Shown here piece after piece: positions 33,057 through 42,045 of a stretch of 64,000 bases of DNA (its first letter is position 1; each line of letters starts with the position of its first letter). The stretch is from positions 1,178,001 through 1,242,000 of the forward strand of contig CAWCEV010000008.1 in the NCBI GenBank assembly GCA_963794655.1. Reading direction: 5' to 3'. The position numbers and the translations under genes were made by a program. This DNA is from Roseiarcus sp963794655. GTDB taxonomy: Bacteria; Pseudomonadota; Alphaproteobacteria; Rhizobiales; Beijerinckiaceae. The notes under the pieces are model-generated. The model saw nothing but the letters and a program-made list of their open reading frames with translations, ran no database searches and had not been told where the DNA came from.

Positions 33057-33446
33057 ATGGCGACCGTGACAAACGCCAAACCGAGTGGGGCGCGGGTGCT
33101 TGTCGTCGAAGACGAGATGATGCTCGCCTTAATGATGGAAGATATGCTCGCCGATATCGGCCACACGCCGGTCGGTCCGGCGACAAGGGTAGAGAATGCG
33201 CTGAAACTGGTCGACGAGGGCGGGTTTGACGCCGCGATCCTGGACATCAAGCTCGACGGCCAGGACAGCTATCCGGTGGCCGACGCATTGACGGCGCATG
33301 CTATCCCATTTGTGTTCGCCTCGGGCTACAGCGCCGGCAGGCTCCACGAGAAATACCGCGGCGTCCCGTCCGTTCAAAAGCCATTTCTGCAGAGTGAATT
33401 GGAGCGCGTTTTGGACAGCGCTCTCAACAGCAAGGCGCGGGTGTAG
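33057..33446 (+). CDS. Stand-alone response-regulator receiver protein
   Basis: The protein is 129 residues from ATG 33057 (MATVTNAKPSGARVLVVEDE); an in-frame ATG 18 bp upstream is possible. It consists only of a CheY-like receiver: acidic pair in VVEDEMM, phospho-acceptor Asp in AAILDIKLDG, Ser in place of the usual Thr in FVFASGY, and Lys in SVQKPF. There is no output domain, so it would act by protein contact or as a phosphate relay. No histidine kinase is adjacent. It sits between the NUDIX gene and the secreted Cys-rich gene, inside the segment flanked by the NUDIX 3' duplication. Confidence 0.85.
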   Translation: MATVTNAKPSGARVLVVEDEMMLALMMEDMLADIGHTPVGPATRVENALKLVDEGGFDAAILDIKLDGQDSYPVADALTAHAIPFVFASGYSAGRLHEKYRGVPSVQKPFLQSELERVLDSALNSKARV

Positions 33447-33515
33447 GGCTTCTCGGAAGGGTTCGGCCCTCAGGCGGCTCTACGGCAAGAAAGGTGGGCC
33501 CGGGAGGCCTGGGCG

Positions 33516-35579
33516 TCACTGACAAACAATCCTGCCCCCGATCTTTCGGCAGTCGGGCGGGCTCAACTTGTTGCACGCGTCGTAGGTTTCGCACTTCGCG
33601 TCAGCCGGGCAGAACTCGGTTCCGGCCGGACAGGAGTTCAACTGGCAGGTTTGGATTTCCGTGTTGTAAAACGAGCCGTTGGGACAGCAGACGCTGTTCG
33701 AGCAGACGCCGGTGGCGCACGAGCCGCAATCCGTCGATCCCCCACATCCGTCCGAGATGCGGCCGCAAAAGTGGGAAACGCTGGTCGAGCAGATACCCTT
33801 GGGCACGCAAGCCAAAACCTTTACCGGGACGACCGTCGTCAGGCTGAGGTTGGAAGCGGCGTCAATGGCTTTCGCCTGAAACTGATAATCGCCGGGCGGC
33901 GCATTGGCCGGCGCACTGAGGTTGATGTTGATCAGTCCATAGCTGTGCGGCGCGCCGCTCACCCCGGGGGAGAACTGCGGCGTCACGCCATAGGGCAGGC
34001 CTCCGGTGTCGAACGCCTGCGCAACCGCGTTGACCCCATGGTCGGCGCTGACCCACGGCCCGTCCAGAATGAGGTTCGCGTCGATTGAGCTGCCGGCCTC
34101 GACGTCGATCGGATTGTTGCCCTCGCTGAGCCTGAACGAATCGCCGGCCGCCACGACCGACGGGCAACTCGGAATCGTCAAAGTGAAACGCGAACATTGG
34201 GACGCGCTGTCGCAGACCCCGACGGTCTGCGCGGAGCCGATCGCGGCCCCCGACCATACCGAGCCATATCGCTGGGTGCTGAAAACAGGTTCGCCGGCGA
34301 CCGTCGCTCCCGGACCGCATGATCCGGGCAGTTTGCCATCCGAGCAATGCAGAGGCAGATTTGCCTGCCAGAGGCCGCCGCTCATGAGTTGCATGGTCGC
34401 GCCGGCGGGACAATTCGCCTGATAGATGGCGTCCGAGAAGTTTGACCCCGGTATCGGAACGCACGTCGCGGTCCCATTTGAATATAGGCAACCCGTGATC
34501 GCAGGGATCGAGTCCTCAGTGAACTGGATGCCCGGATCGCTGATGTTCGCCTGCCCCGGGTATCCAGCGCAAGGGGCGAAAGGGGTAAGGCTGTTTGATT
34601 CCGCGGTCAGGCTGCCGCCGACCGAGCAGTCCGGGGCCGCCTCGCCCGCATAGTCGACGTCGACTCGCACAACGATGGAGCCGCCCGGATTGAATTGGGC
34701 CACGCTGTTGTCCTGCAACCCGAAGATATTGAATTCAGCGGTCTTCCACTGCGTTCCAATAGAGAGAGGATCGCCCGCGTCCTTGGCCGTGAACATGTGG
34801 TTGTCCGCAGTCTCGAGCGTCACCGACTGCGCCGTCGACGAGGAAGTTCCGGTGACGCGCAGGCCCTGCAGTTTGTCGAGAGCCTGTCTTGTTACGGGGG
34901 TCTGGCGGCCATTGATGTAACAGCCCGACGCGGCCCCTTCATCGGCGTCGCCTTTGGAATAGGACCAGTCGTCAGGAAAACCCGCCGGCCGCGCCGGGCA
35001 CGGACTGTTGTGGTTGACCAGCCAGTACTGGATATAGACATCCCCCGGAGTGTCGGCGACAAATTGCTCCCAACCGATGCAGCCGGCCTGACCCGCGCAG
35101 AGGGTCCCCGGATCGAACGCGTTCGTATTGAGCTGCAGGGACCAGGTGTTTGCGCCGGCCTTCGTATCGGTTTCGCTGGTCACGCCGCTGACTGTGGCCA
35201 GCATGCCGGTCGCGGCGAAGATCTGGCTTGAATTGAGCTGGGCGACGGGGCTCTTGCCTTTGCCCCCAGCATGTGGGCCCGGGCCGAGGCGAATGGGGTG
35301 CGGTCGCGCGGGCGCCGTCGAGCAGGTGGTCTCCTTCCATTCGGTGCTCGGAAAGGTCGCAGTGAAGCAGCCGGGCTGGCGCGCTGACTTCTTGGCCATG
35401 TTCTGGCGCCAGACCTGCTTCGCCCTCGCCTCGGGCGAGGAAAAATCTTCCGGCTGGGCCACGGCGTTGTTCCGCAATCGCTGCCCGGCCGGCAGCGCGC
35501 CCGGAGGAGAGACCTGCTGCGCTTCAGACGCCGATATCGCGGATACGCAACAAATCGCAAGCAACGCCGTCCGCAGCAT
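33516..35579 (-). CDS. Large secreted protein with Cys-rich C-terminus
   Basis: The protein is 687 residues with a clear signal peptide (MLRTALLAICCVSAISASEA, cleavage near AQQ). The middle is a beta-rich extracellular-type region with sparse paired cysteines (TLCAGQAGCIGWEQF, YWLVNHNSPCP). An Ig-like stretch (~500-585) is followed by a C-terminal Cys-rich module of about 90 residues with repeated CG..DGCGG..DCGSC and CSNSVCCPNG spacing, as seen in secreted multi-domain proteins. No enzyme motif is visible. It is probably exported and disulfide-stabilised, perhaps adhesive or substrate-binding. It is the largest accessory gene of the 33-36 kb stretch. Confidence 0.75.
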   Translation of the reverse strand: MLRTALLAICCVSAISASEAQQVSPPGALPAGQRLRNNAVAQPEDFSSPEARAKQVWRQNMAKKSARQPGCFTATFPSTEWKETTCSTAPARPHPIRLGPGPHAGGKGKSPVAQLNSSQIFAATGMLATVSGVTSETDTKAGANTWSLQLNTNAFDPGTLCAGQAGCIGWEQFVADTPGDVYIQYWLVNHNSPCPARPAGFPDDWSYSKGDADEGAASGCYINGRQTPVTRQALDKLQGLRVTGTSSSTAQSVTLETADNHMFTAKDAGDPLSIGTQWKTAEFNIFGLQDNSVAQFNPGGSIVVRVDVDYAGEAAPDCSVGGSLTAESNSLTPFAPCAGYPGQANISDPGIQFTEDSIPAITGCLYSNGTATCVPIPGSNFSDAIYQANCPAGATMQLMSGGLWQANLPLHCSDGKLPGSCGPGATVAGEPVFSTQRYGSVWSGAAIGSAQTVGVCDSASQCSRFTLTIPSCPSVVAAGDSFRLSEGNNPIDVEAGSSIDANLILDGPWVSADHGVNAVAQAFDTGGLPYGVTPQFSPGVSGAPHSYGLININLSAPANAPPGDYQFQAKAIDAASNLSLTTVVPVKVLACVPKGICSTSVSHFCGRISDGCGGSTDCGSCATGVCSNSVCCPNGSFYNTEIQTCQLNSCPAGTEFCPADAKCETYDACNKLSPPDCRKIGGRIVCQ

Positions 35580-36086
35580 GACGCGCCTCCATCCCGAGAG
35601 GATTGTCGACCCCGCCGGCCCGGCTCCAATCCGGACGCATTTCTGCCATATTCAGCACAGGGAAATGGGGCTGTACAGACATAAAAATGTCCAGACGTCA
35701 GTCGCGGCCCCAATCGCCGGCGAGTCAGGGCCCGTGCATTCGACGCCGAACTGGTCGAACTCATCTGGACGCCGCTCGCGCCCGGCGCGCGCCTCGACCT
35801 CCCCAACATCACCGCGCGGCGCTGGCCAATCTTGTACGGGCGCTCAACGGCGGCCTCAACTGGCGCCGCCCGCGCCCGTTCTACCGTCAGCTGCGCGGCG
35901 AGCGCCTCGTGGAGCAGCTGTAGCGAACTCACTCTGGGACCAAGGGTCGATCTTTTGGGCCACTTTCGACCGCGAGCACGCATTCCCGGCCTGACAGGAA
36001 CGGGCTAGGGGCGCCTGAAGCCGGACATAGACGGCACGCCCAGGACCGGTCCTTCGGAGGCCAAGGCGCGCTGGAGCATGACCTGA
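35580..36086. other. Intergenic region holding the NUDIX fragment
   Basis: Apart from the duplicated NUDIX 3' end (35728-35923), this 507-bp stretch shows no gene. The 35924-36086 part, up to the restored arylsulfatase stop, resembles nothing I recognise and differs from the sequence following the intact NUDIX gene. Confidence 0.6.
35728..35923 (+). pseudogene. Decayed duplicate of the NUDIX gene 3' end
   Basis: The sequence parallels the last ~65 codons of the intact NUDIX gene (32657-32852). It contains GAACTGGTCGAACT and TGGACGCCGCTCG, and ends in the same RRPRPFYRQLRG.RLVEQL stop. A frame change near 35805-35815 breaks it, and there is no N-terminal part. It is a non-functional fragment left by duplication or rearrangement. 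Confidence 0.8.
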
Positions 36087-38458
36087 CTACTGCCGCGCCA
36101 ATGCGATGCGGATCGCCTCCTCCGGCGAGACGAGATGATCCAGGCTCTCGGCAGCGTCGGCGATTGCAAGTTGCACACCTTTCACTGTTCCGTTGAAATC
36201 ATTGCCGCGCGAACCGTACTCCTGGGAGACTGGGCGCCAGTATCCCGGCCGACGTCACAACCTTCGTCAGCGGAGAACACGATCGCCTGCGTCATTGGGA
36301 GGGGCCCCTCCCCGACCTTCTTGCCGTCGACATAGAGCGTCACCTGCCCCCCTTTGCCGAGGCCGCCGCCGGCGTATGCGAACTCCATGCGGACCTGATG
36401 CTCGCCCGCCGGCAACGCTTCGTTCGCCTCGACGTAGAAATAATGGATGCCAGCGACGTTGTAGCAGTATTTGAGCTTGCCGTTCTTGGCGTAGAGGCTC
36501 CAGCCGCCGATGTTCCCGCCCTGCGCGACGATCACGCCCTCGCCGCCCGACTGTGGGACTTCGATCTCGGCAGTGACGGAGTGCGATTTGTTTTTGAGAC
36601 TCAGGACGCAATTCTCCGTCAGGCGGCCCATACCCTCGAACAAGAGCTGCGTCTTGCCTTTGATCAGCACTGGCCGCCCAGCCGTATCCGGATTGAACTT
36701 CTCAACGGTCCGGTCGTCGATGGGCAGGACGTTGTAGCGTGTCGCCTCGATCAGCCATAGCCGCTGCAGTTCGTGCAGCTTCTCCGGCATTTGCTTGGCG
36801 AGGTCGTTCGCCTGGCTCCAGTCCTTGCTGGTGTCGTAAAGCTCCCATACGTCGTCATCGAGCGCCACTGTCTTGCGGCCCATGAGTTCCCAAGGTGTGC
36901 CGTGCTTGGTCACCGCCGCCCAGCCCTTGTGGTAAATGCCCCGGTTGCCGAGAATTTCGAAATACTGCGTCTCGTGTCGTTCCGCGGCCTTTGCGTCGTC
37001 GAACGAATAAAGCATGCTGACGCCCTCAATGGGCCGCTGTCGAATCCCGTTAACCGAAAGCGGCTCAGGGAGGCCCGCCGCCTCAAGGATCGTCGGCGCC
37101 ACGTCGATAACATGGTGGAACTGCGAACGGATCTCCCCGTTCGCTTTGATGCCCCTCGGCCAGTGCACGATCATGCCGTTGCGGGTTCCGCCCCAATGCG
37201 AGGCGACCTGTTTCGTCCACTGGTAGGGGGTGTTAAGCGCATGCGCCCAGCCAACGGCGTAATGATTGTAGGACTCCGGCCCGCCAAGCTTGTCCAATCG
37301 CTCCATGAGAAATTCAGGCGTCTCCAATGCAGCCAAGCCGTTGAAGTTCGCCATCTCGTTGAACGTGCCGTTCAGTGTGCCCTCGGCGGAAGCGCCGTTG
37401 TCGCCGATGATGTAGTAGACGAGGGTGTCGTCGAGGATGTTGAGCTTCTTCAGCGAATCGAGGAGCCGGCCGACATGGTGGTCGGCGTATTCCAGGAACC
37501 CCGCATAGACCTCCATCTGCCGGCGGAGGATAGGCTTCAGCAACTCCGGCATTGCATCCCACGCAGGAATTTCCTGGTGGCGCGCGGTTAGCTCACAATC
37601 GGCCGGGACGACCCCCAGCCTCTTTTGCCGGGCAAAGGTCTCCTCACGCAGCTTGTCCCACCCGCCGTCGAACTTGCCCTTGTATTTGTCGGCCCATTCC
37701 TTCGGCACATGGTGCGGGGCGTGCGTGGCGCCCGGCGCGAAATAGACAAAGAACGGCTTGTCGGGCGCGAGCGCCTTCTGCTGCCCAATCCAGCCGATCG
37801 CCTTGTCGGTCATGTCCGCCATGAAGTGGTAGCCCTCTTCCGGCGTTTTCCTTGGCTCGACCGGCGTCGTCCCCTCGTGCAGCGCCGGATAATATTGATT
37901 TGTCTCCCCCCCAATGAAGCCATAGAAATACTCGAACCCGCCGCCGCCCGTTGGCCACGCGTCGAACGGCCCGACCGGGCTCGCCTGCCAGACCGGGACT
38001 TCGTGGCATTTGCCGAATTGCGCGGTCGAATAGCCGTTCAGTTTCAAAGTCTGGGCGAGCGGCGAGATGTTGTTTGGCAAGACCGAGCTGTAGCCAGGCT
38101 CGCCGGTGGCGATCTCGGTGATGCCGCCCATGCCGCAGGAGTGATGGTTGCGCCCGGAGAGCAGCGCCGCCCGGCTCGGCGAGCAGAGGGCCGTTGTGTG
38201 GAAGCGGTTGTACTTTAGCCCAGCGGCGGCCAGCACTTCGGCGTTCGGCGTCGCGCAGGGGCCGCCGAATGCGCTCGATGCGCCAAACCCCACATCGTCG
38301 AGAAGGATGAGCAGGACGTTGGGAGCGCCTTTGGGCGGTCGTAACTGCTCAATCGGCGGGAATTTGCTGTCGGGGTCCTTCGCGTCATACGTAATCAGGC
38401 CGGTCCGCTCCGGAGTGGCGATCGGTAGATGTGAACGATCTTTCTTGTCCTCGCTCAT
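36087..38458 (-). pseudogene. Arylsulfatase with C-terminal one-base frameshift
   Basis: From ATG 38458 (MSEDKKDRSHLPIATPERTG) the protein is a type I sulfatase. It has metal ligands in LILLDDVGFG, the formylglycine site Cys92 in CSPSR, and later GATHAPHH and IIGDNGAS. As read, it stops at 36182 after 758 residues with an abnormal ending. Adding one base in the GGG run at 36232-36234 restores QEYGSRGNDFNGTVKG, then SLDHLVSPEEAIRIALARQ, the usual family ending, with stop at 36087-36089 (790 residues). The catalytic region is intact, so the truncated product might still fold. The lesion may be real or a sequencing error. It lacks a clear signal peptide, as is usual for this long subgroup. Confidence 0.85.
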
Positions 38459-38672
38459 GTCTTGTTCCTCTGGAGGGATTGGTCGATCGGATTTTGATCG
38501 CTTCCGCTTCTCGAGGCAACGGTCTGCTTCGGGCGACTTCGCGCACAACCTTGGGCTTGAACACCCGCTACCAGGCTCATTCCTGCCGTCCCACGGACGC
38601 TTACTTCCCGCCCAGAGCGGTCGTCGCCGTGATAAACGATTGGGGTTTTTGACTCAGAAGCCGGGGCGTGCG

Positions 38673-39062
38673 CTACGCCGCGAGCCGCATCGGCCGCAAG
38701 CGGCCGGCGAGGTCCATGAGCGCGAGGTGATAGGCACGCGCGGTGCGGTGGGAGCGGTTGTAGCGCGCCATCACCACGTCGAGGAGCTCGATCATGATCT
38801 CGCCGTCGACCTCGGCCAGATGGTCGAGGGTCAGGGCGCACGGATCGAGGGCGCCGACCAGGGCCTCGCGGGTATCCTCGAACTCGACCATGTCGCCGCG
38901 GATGAGCGCGCGCCAGACCCGTGCGTGAAGGCGGGTCAGATTGCGGGCGAGGTCGGTGTCGCTGATCAGCTTGCGGTAGGCGGCGATCAGCCGGTCGTAA
39001 ATAACCGGCTCGGACCATTGCTTGAGACCGGAAAAGCCCTCGGACAGGTCGGCCCATGACAT
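38673..39062 (-). CDS. Hypothetical all-helical protein
   Basis: The protein is 129 residues from ATG 39062, preceded by AAGGAG. It is predicted almost entirely helical (SDTDLARNLTRLHARVWRAL, EIMIELLDVVMARYNR), with conserved-looking Arg/Leu spacing. No signal peptide, membrane helix or catalytic motif is seen, and I cannot place it in a family. The codon usage matches the backbone, which argues for a real gene. It lies alone between the sulfatase and a 0.5-kb gap. Confidence 0.65.
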   Translation of the reverse strand: MSWADLSEGFSGLKQWSEPVIYDRLIAAYRKLISDTDLARNLTRLHARVWRALIRGDMVEFEDTREALVGALDPCALTLDHLAEVDGEIMIELLDVVMARYNRSHRTARAYHLALMDLAGRLRPMRLAA

Positions 39063-39576
39063 GGCGGCGACTCCTTAGCGGCTTGTTTCGCATCGCGAAT
39101 CAGGAGGCTGGCCACGCGAAGCGACAACGCAAACTCTTTGATCATCGTTAACATATTATGAATCCCCGCAAAGCCGGTTATCCACATGAATCTCCGAAGC
39201 GAGCGACTTTTTTGCTTGACCTAGCGGAAGGGAAGGCGAGGCGGGCAGGAGGGTCGAGTCGTTTTAAACAGGCCGCAAACGCGTGGGGCGTTCGCGGAGA
39301 TTTTTGCCCGCGCACGGGTTGCTGAAAATCAGAATATCGGATAGAATGACTTCGACATGGAGCGCATATCTACGAGCTTGGAATGGCGGATGGCCGGGCG
39401 GGCAGACGCGCCTCGCTGGCGGCCAAGGGTCAAAACAAAGGCCCCCAGGGGGTCGCCATAACCCATTGAAAAGGCCCGAAACGGAAAAGGAGATCCAAGC
39501 GAATCAAAACCGTTTTCTTTGTTTGCCTTGGCCGAATTTGACTGAGCCTCGGGCCGGCTTGGCTAAGTTCCGGCCG
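39063..39576. other. 514-bp gap with a DnaA-box-like site
   Basis: No gene is recognisable. A perfect 9-mer TTATCCACA (39178-39186) lies next to an AT-richer stretch (39147-39170), and a GAAACGG/CCGTTTTC inverted pair is near 39478-39523. It could hold promoter elements of the flanking minus-strand genes or an unannotated small RNA. I see no clear boundaries for either. Confidence 0.5.
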
Positions 39577-40041
39577 TCACCGCCCGGCGGCGAACTCGGC
39601 CGGACGGGTCTGGCGGGCCAGCGCGTCAAGGACCGCATTGATCATCCCGCTCTCCTCCGGGCCGAAGAAGGCGGCCGCGACATCGACATACTCGGTCACC
39701 GCGACCCGCGCGGGCACGTCGGGGCGGCTGCGCAATTCGTAGAGCGCGGCGCGCAGGATTGCGCGCATAAGTGCTTCAATTCGCTTGAGCGGCCAACCTT
39801 TCGCCAGGGCGTCGTCGAGGCTGCGGTCGATCGGCCCCTGGTCGCGCAAGACGCCGGAGACCACGTCGCGAAAGAACGCGAGCTCGGCGGGGGCGTAGGA
39901 GTCCCCCTCGATCTCGTGGCCGATCCAGTGCGCCTCGAATTCGGCCATGACGTCCGCGAGGCCCTTGTCGGCGATCTCCATCTGGTAGAGCGCCTGCGCG
40001 GCGGCCAGGCGCGCGGCCGAGCGCCGCTCGGATCTCTTCAT
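39577..40041 (-). CDS. nusB: Transcription antitermination factor NusB
   Basis: The protein is 154 residues from ATG 40041 (MKRSERRSAARLAAAQALYQ). The AAQALYQMEI opening, the RIEALMRAILRAALYEL helix and the C-terminal FFGPEESGMINAVLDAL are standard NusB. It binds boxA RNA with NusE (S10) to support rRNA antitermination. The start overlaps the ribH stop by four bases (ATGA), the common ribH-nusB arrangement. Confidence 0.95.
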   Translation of the reverse strand: MKRSERRSAARLAAAQALYQMEIADKGLADVMAEFEAHWIGHEIEGDSYAPAELAFFRDVVSGVLRDQGPIDRSLDDALAKGWPLKRIEALMRAILRAALYELRSRPDVPARVAVTEYVDVAAAFFGPEESGMINAVLDALARQTRPAEFAAGR

Positions 40042-40526
40042 CGCTGGGCGAGCCGGCGCTGAAGTTCCGCGAGGCCGATTGCCGCCCGCGCCGCATCGCC
40101 GCCCTTGTCGCCGCGCTCGGGATCGGCTCGCTCCTCGGCCTGGCCGATCGTTTCGGTGGTGAGGATGCCGTTGCCGAGCGCGAGCTTCCGCACGACCGAC
40201 ATGTCCATCAACGCCCGCGCCGACTCGCCGGCGACGATCTCGAAATGGAAAGTCTCGCCGCGGACGACGCAGCCGAGCGCGATCGCCCCATCGTAAGGCC
40301 GCCCCGCAGCCTTCGCTGCGTCGAGGGCGATCGCCATTCCGGCGGGAATCTCGAGCGCGCCAGCTACGCTCACGACATCGCAGGTCGCGCCGGCGGCCTC
40401 GATCGCGCGAGTCGCGCCGGCAAAGAGGCCCGCGCCGATCGTGTCGTAGTAGCGCGCCTCGACGATGAGGAAACGGCCGCCTTCGATGCGAGGCGCAGTT
40501 GCGGCGGCCCGGCGCGGCTCGGCCAT
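40038..40526 (-). CDS. ribH: 6,7-dimethyl-8-ribityllumazine synthase
   Basis: The protein is 162 residues. GRFLIVEARYYDTIG, SVAGALEIPAG, the substrate loop AIALGCVVRGETFHFE and LGNGILTTETIGQAEERADP are all family landmarks. It condenses 5-amino-6-ribitylaminouracil with 3,4-dihydroxy-2-butanone-4-phosphate in riboflavin synthesis. The stop overlaps the nusB start. Other rib genes are not adjacent. Confidence 0.96.
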   Translation of the reverse strand: MAEPRRAAATAPRIEGGRFLIVEARYYDTIGAGLFAGATRAIEAAGATCDVVSVAGALEIPAGMAIALDAAKAAGRPYDGAIALGCVVRGETFHFEIVAGESARALMDMSVVRKLALGNGILTTETIGQAEERADPERGDKGGDAARAAIGLAELQRRLAQR

Positions 40527-40603
40527 GGATCAAGTCTCACGAGGGCTGGGGTTGGGACAGCGTCAGTCCATAATGGTCGGAAGCCGGCGAGGCAAGGCTT
40601 GCG

Positions 40604-40903
40604 TCATTCGCGGGGCAAGCGCCAAACTCCATAGCGCCACGGCCGCGCCCAGGAGGCGCTCAACGGGAGTCGCGGCGGGGGCGGGTCGTAGCCCGAGCCG
40701 CCCCACGGGTGACAGCGGCACACCCGGGCCATGCCCATCCACGAACCCGCCCACAGCCCGTGCCGCTGGATCGCCTCGTCCGTATAGGCCGAGCAGGTCG
40801 GCAAATAGCGGCATTCTCGGCCGAGCAGGGAGGAGAGCGTGACCTGGTAGAAACGGATCAGCGCGTGGGCGGCGCGGCGCGGGCCGAGAGCGAGCGCGCT
40901 CAC
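40604..40903 (-). CDS. yidD: Membrane protein insertion efficiency factor YidD
   Basis: The protein is 99 residues. The invariant core IRFYQVTLSSLLGRECRYLPTC, SAYTDEAI and RVCRCHPWGGSGYDP identifies it. YidD assists YidC-mediated membrane insertion. It overlaps the end of the NifU-like gene by four bases, so the two are co-translated. The last ~25 residues (LSASWARPWRYGVWRLPRE) extend beyond the conserved core. Confidence 0.93.
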   Translation of the reverse strand: MSALALGPRRAAHALIRFYQVTLSSLLGRECRYLPTCSAYTDEAIQRHGLWAGSWMGMARVCRCHPWGGSGYDPPPPRLPLSASWARPWRYGVWRLPRE

Positions 40904-41358
40904 GAGGCTCGCGCTTCCTCTTGCGCCAGGTCGCGCTCGGCGATCTGGCCGAAGGCGTCGACAACGGCGTTGAACGTCAGCAGGGTGGACGCATGGCGGG
41001 CCTTATAGCCTCGCACCGGCTCGAGAACGCCGAAATCCGCCCACTTGCCCCCTGGCGGAGGGCCGTCAGCCTTGAGCATCAGCGTCATCTGATCGCGCAG
41101 GCCACGCAGCTCCTCGAAAGTCGCGCCGACCACATGGCGCGCCATCAGGGACGACGAAGCCTGACCAAGCGCGCAAGCCTTGACGTCATGGGCGAAATCG
41201 ACCACCCGACCGTCCTCGACCCGAAGATCGACCACAACCGTCGAGCCGCAGAGCCGGGAATGCGCCTTGGCGGTGGCGTCGGGACTTGCGAGCCGCCCAA
41301 GCCGGGGAATATTCGCCGCCAGCTCGAGGATACGCCGATTGTAAATGTCGTCGATCAT
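40900..41358 (-). CDS. Iron-sulfur cluster scaffold protein (IscU/NifU-like)
   Basis: The protein is 152 residues from ATG 41358 (MIDDIYNRRILELAANIPR). The three scaffold cysteines are recognisable: Cys in SRLCGSTV, Cys in VKACALGQASSS, and GYKARHASTLLTF near the end, where the usual third Cys is His/Ala here. The CALGQASSS loop matches the U-type 'CXXS' site. This alphaproteobacterial subgroup sits beside yidD, folE and hisI, and its substitution at the third site makes true scaffold activity uncertain. It is divergent to hisI. Confidence 0.75.
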   Translation of the reverse strand: MIDDIYNRRILELAANIPRLGRLASPDATAKAHSRLCGSTVVVDLRVEDGRVVDFAHDVKACALGQASSSLMARHVVGATFEELRGLRDQMTLMLKADGPPPGGKWADFGVLEPVRGYKARHASTLLTFNAVVDAFGQIAERDLAQEEARAS

Positions 41359-41464
41359 CCTGCGCCAATCTCTCAGCGCCCTATATAGGAGACTGGAAAG
41401 TCGAAATCGAGGCCCCAGGGAAGGCGCGGGCGAAGGCCGGGCGCCGCTGAGAGGGTGGATGGAT

Positions 41465-41902
41465 ATGGCTAAACACAAAGACAAGGTCGGCGCTCCAGCT
41501 GGCGAGCAAGTCGATCGCGAAGAGGGTCTGGAGTTCAGGCCGAAGTTCGGCGCAGATGGGCTTGCGACCTGCGTCACGGTCGACGCGGCGCGCGGCGAGG
41601 TCCTTATGCTCGCCCACATGAACGAGGCCGCGTTGCGGGCGACGCTTGCGACCGGCGTCGTACACTACTGGTCGCGCTCCCGCGGGGCGCTATGGCGAAA
41701 GGGCGAGACGTCCGGCCAAACCCAGACATTGGTCGAATTGCGCGTCGACTGCGACCAGGACGCCTTTCTCGCCCTCGTTAAGGTCGGCGGCGACGGCGGG
41801 GCTTGCCACACCGGTCGCCGCTCGTGCTTTTACCGCCGGGTTGAGACCGACGGGGACGCCGCGCGGCTGGCGTTTGTCGAACCGCCGGCGACCCACGGCT
41901 GA
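41465..41902 (+). CDS. hisI: Phosphoribosyl-AMP cyclohydrolase
   Basis: The protein is 145 residues from ATG 41465 (MAKHKDKVGAPAG); an in-frame ATG lies 6 bp upstream. The enzyme core is clear: GEVLMLAHMNEAALRATLATG, HYWSRSRGALWRKGETSGQ, the metal-site run DCDQDAF and GACHTGRRSCFYR. It hydrolyses PR-AMP in histidine synthesis using a zinc and magnesium site. The stand-alone form, without a HisE fusion, is usual in alphaproteobacteria. Confidence 0.95.
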   Translation: MAKHKDKVGAPAGEQVDREEGLEFRPKFGADGLATCVTVDAARGEVLMLAHMNEAALRATLATGVVHYWSRSRGALWRKGETSGQTQTLVELRVDCDQDAFLALVKVGGDGGACHTGRRSCFYRRVETDGDAARLAFVEPPATHG

Positions 41903-42045
41903 CGATTCGGCCACGCCGTTAGGAACCTGCCGCCTTCGCGGGGAATTGAAACCCGTCGATGTTATTATCTGGCGATGTCTGGCGCGCAAGCTTAAGTTTC
42001 GCAGCGGAAGGCAAGGCATCCGGCCATTTGCAAGCGAGTTGGGCA

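Noticed and set aside
39063..39576. A replication origin at the DnaA-box site
   Set aside because: Only one 9-mer is present, with no box cluster or origin-type neighbours such as hemE, parAB or dnaA.
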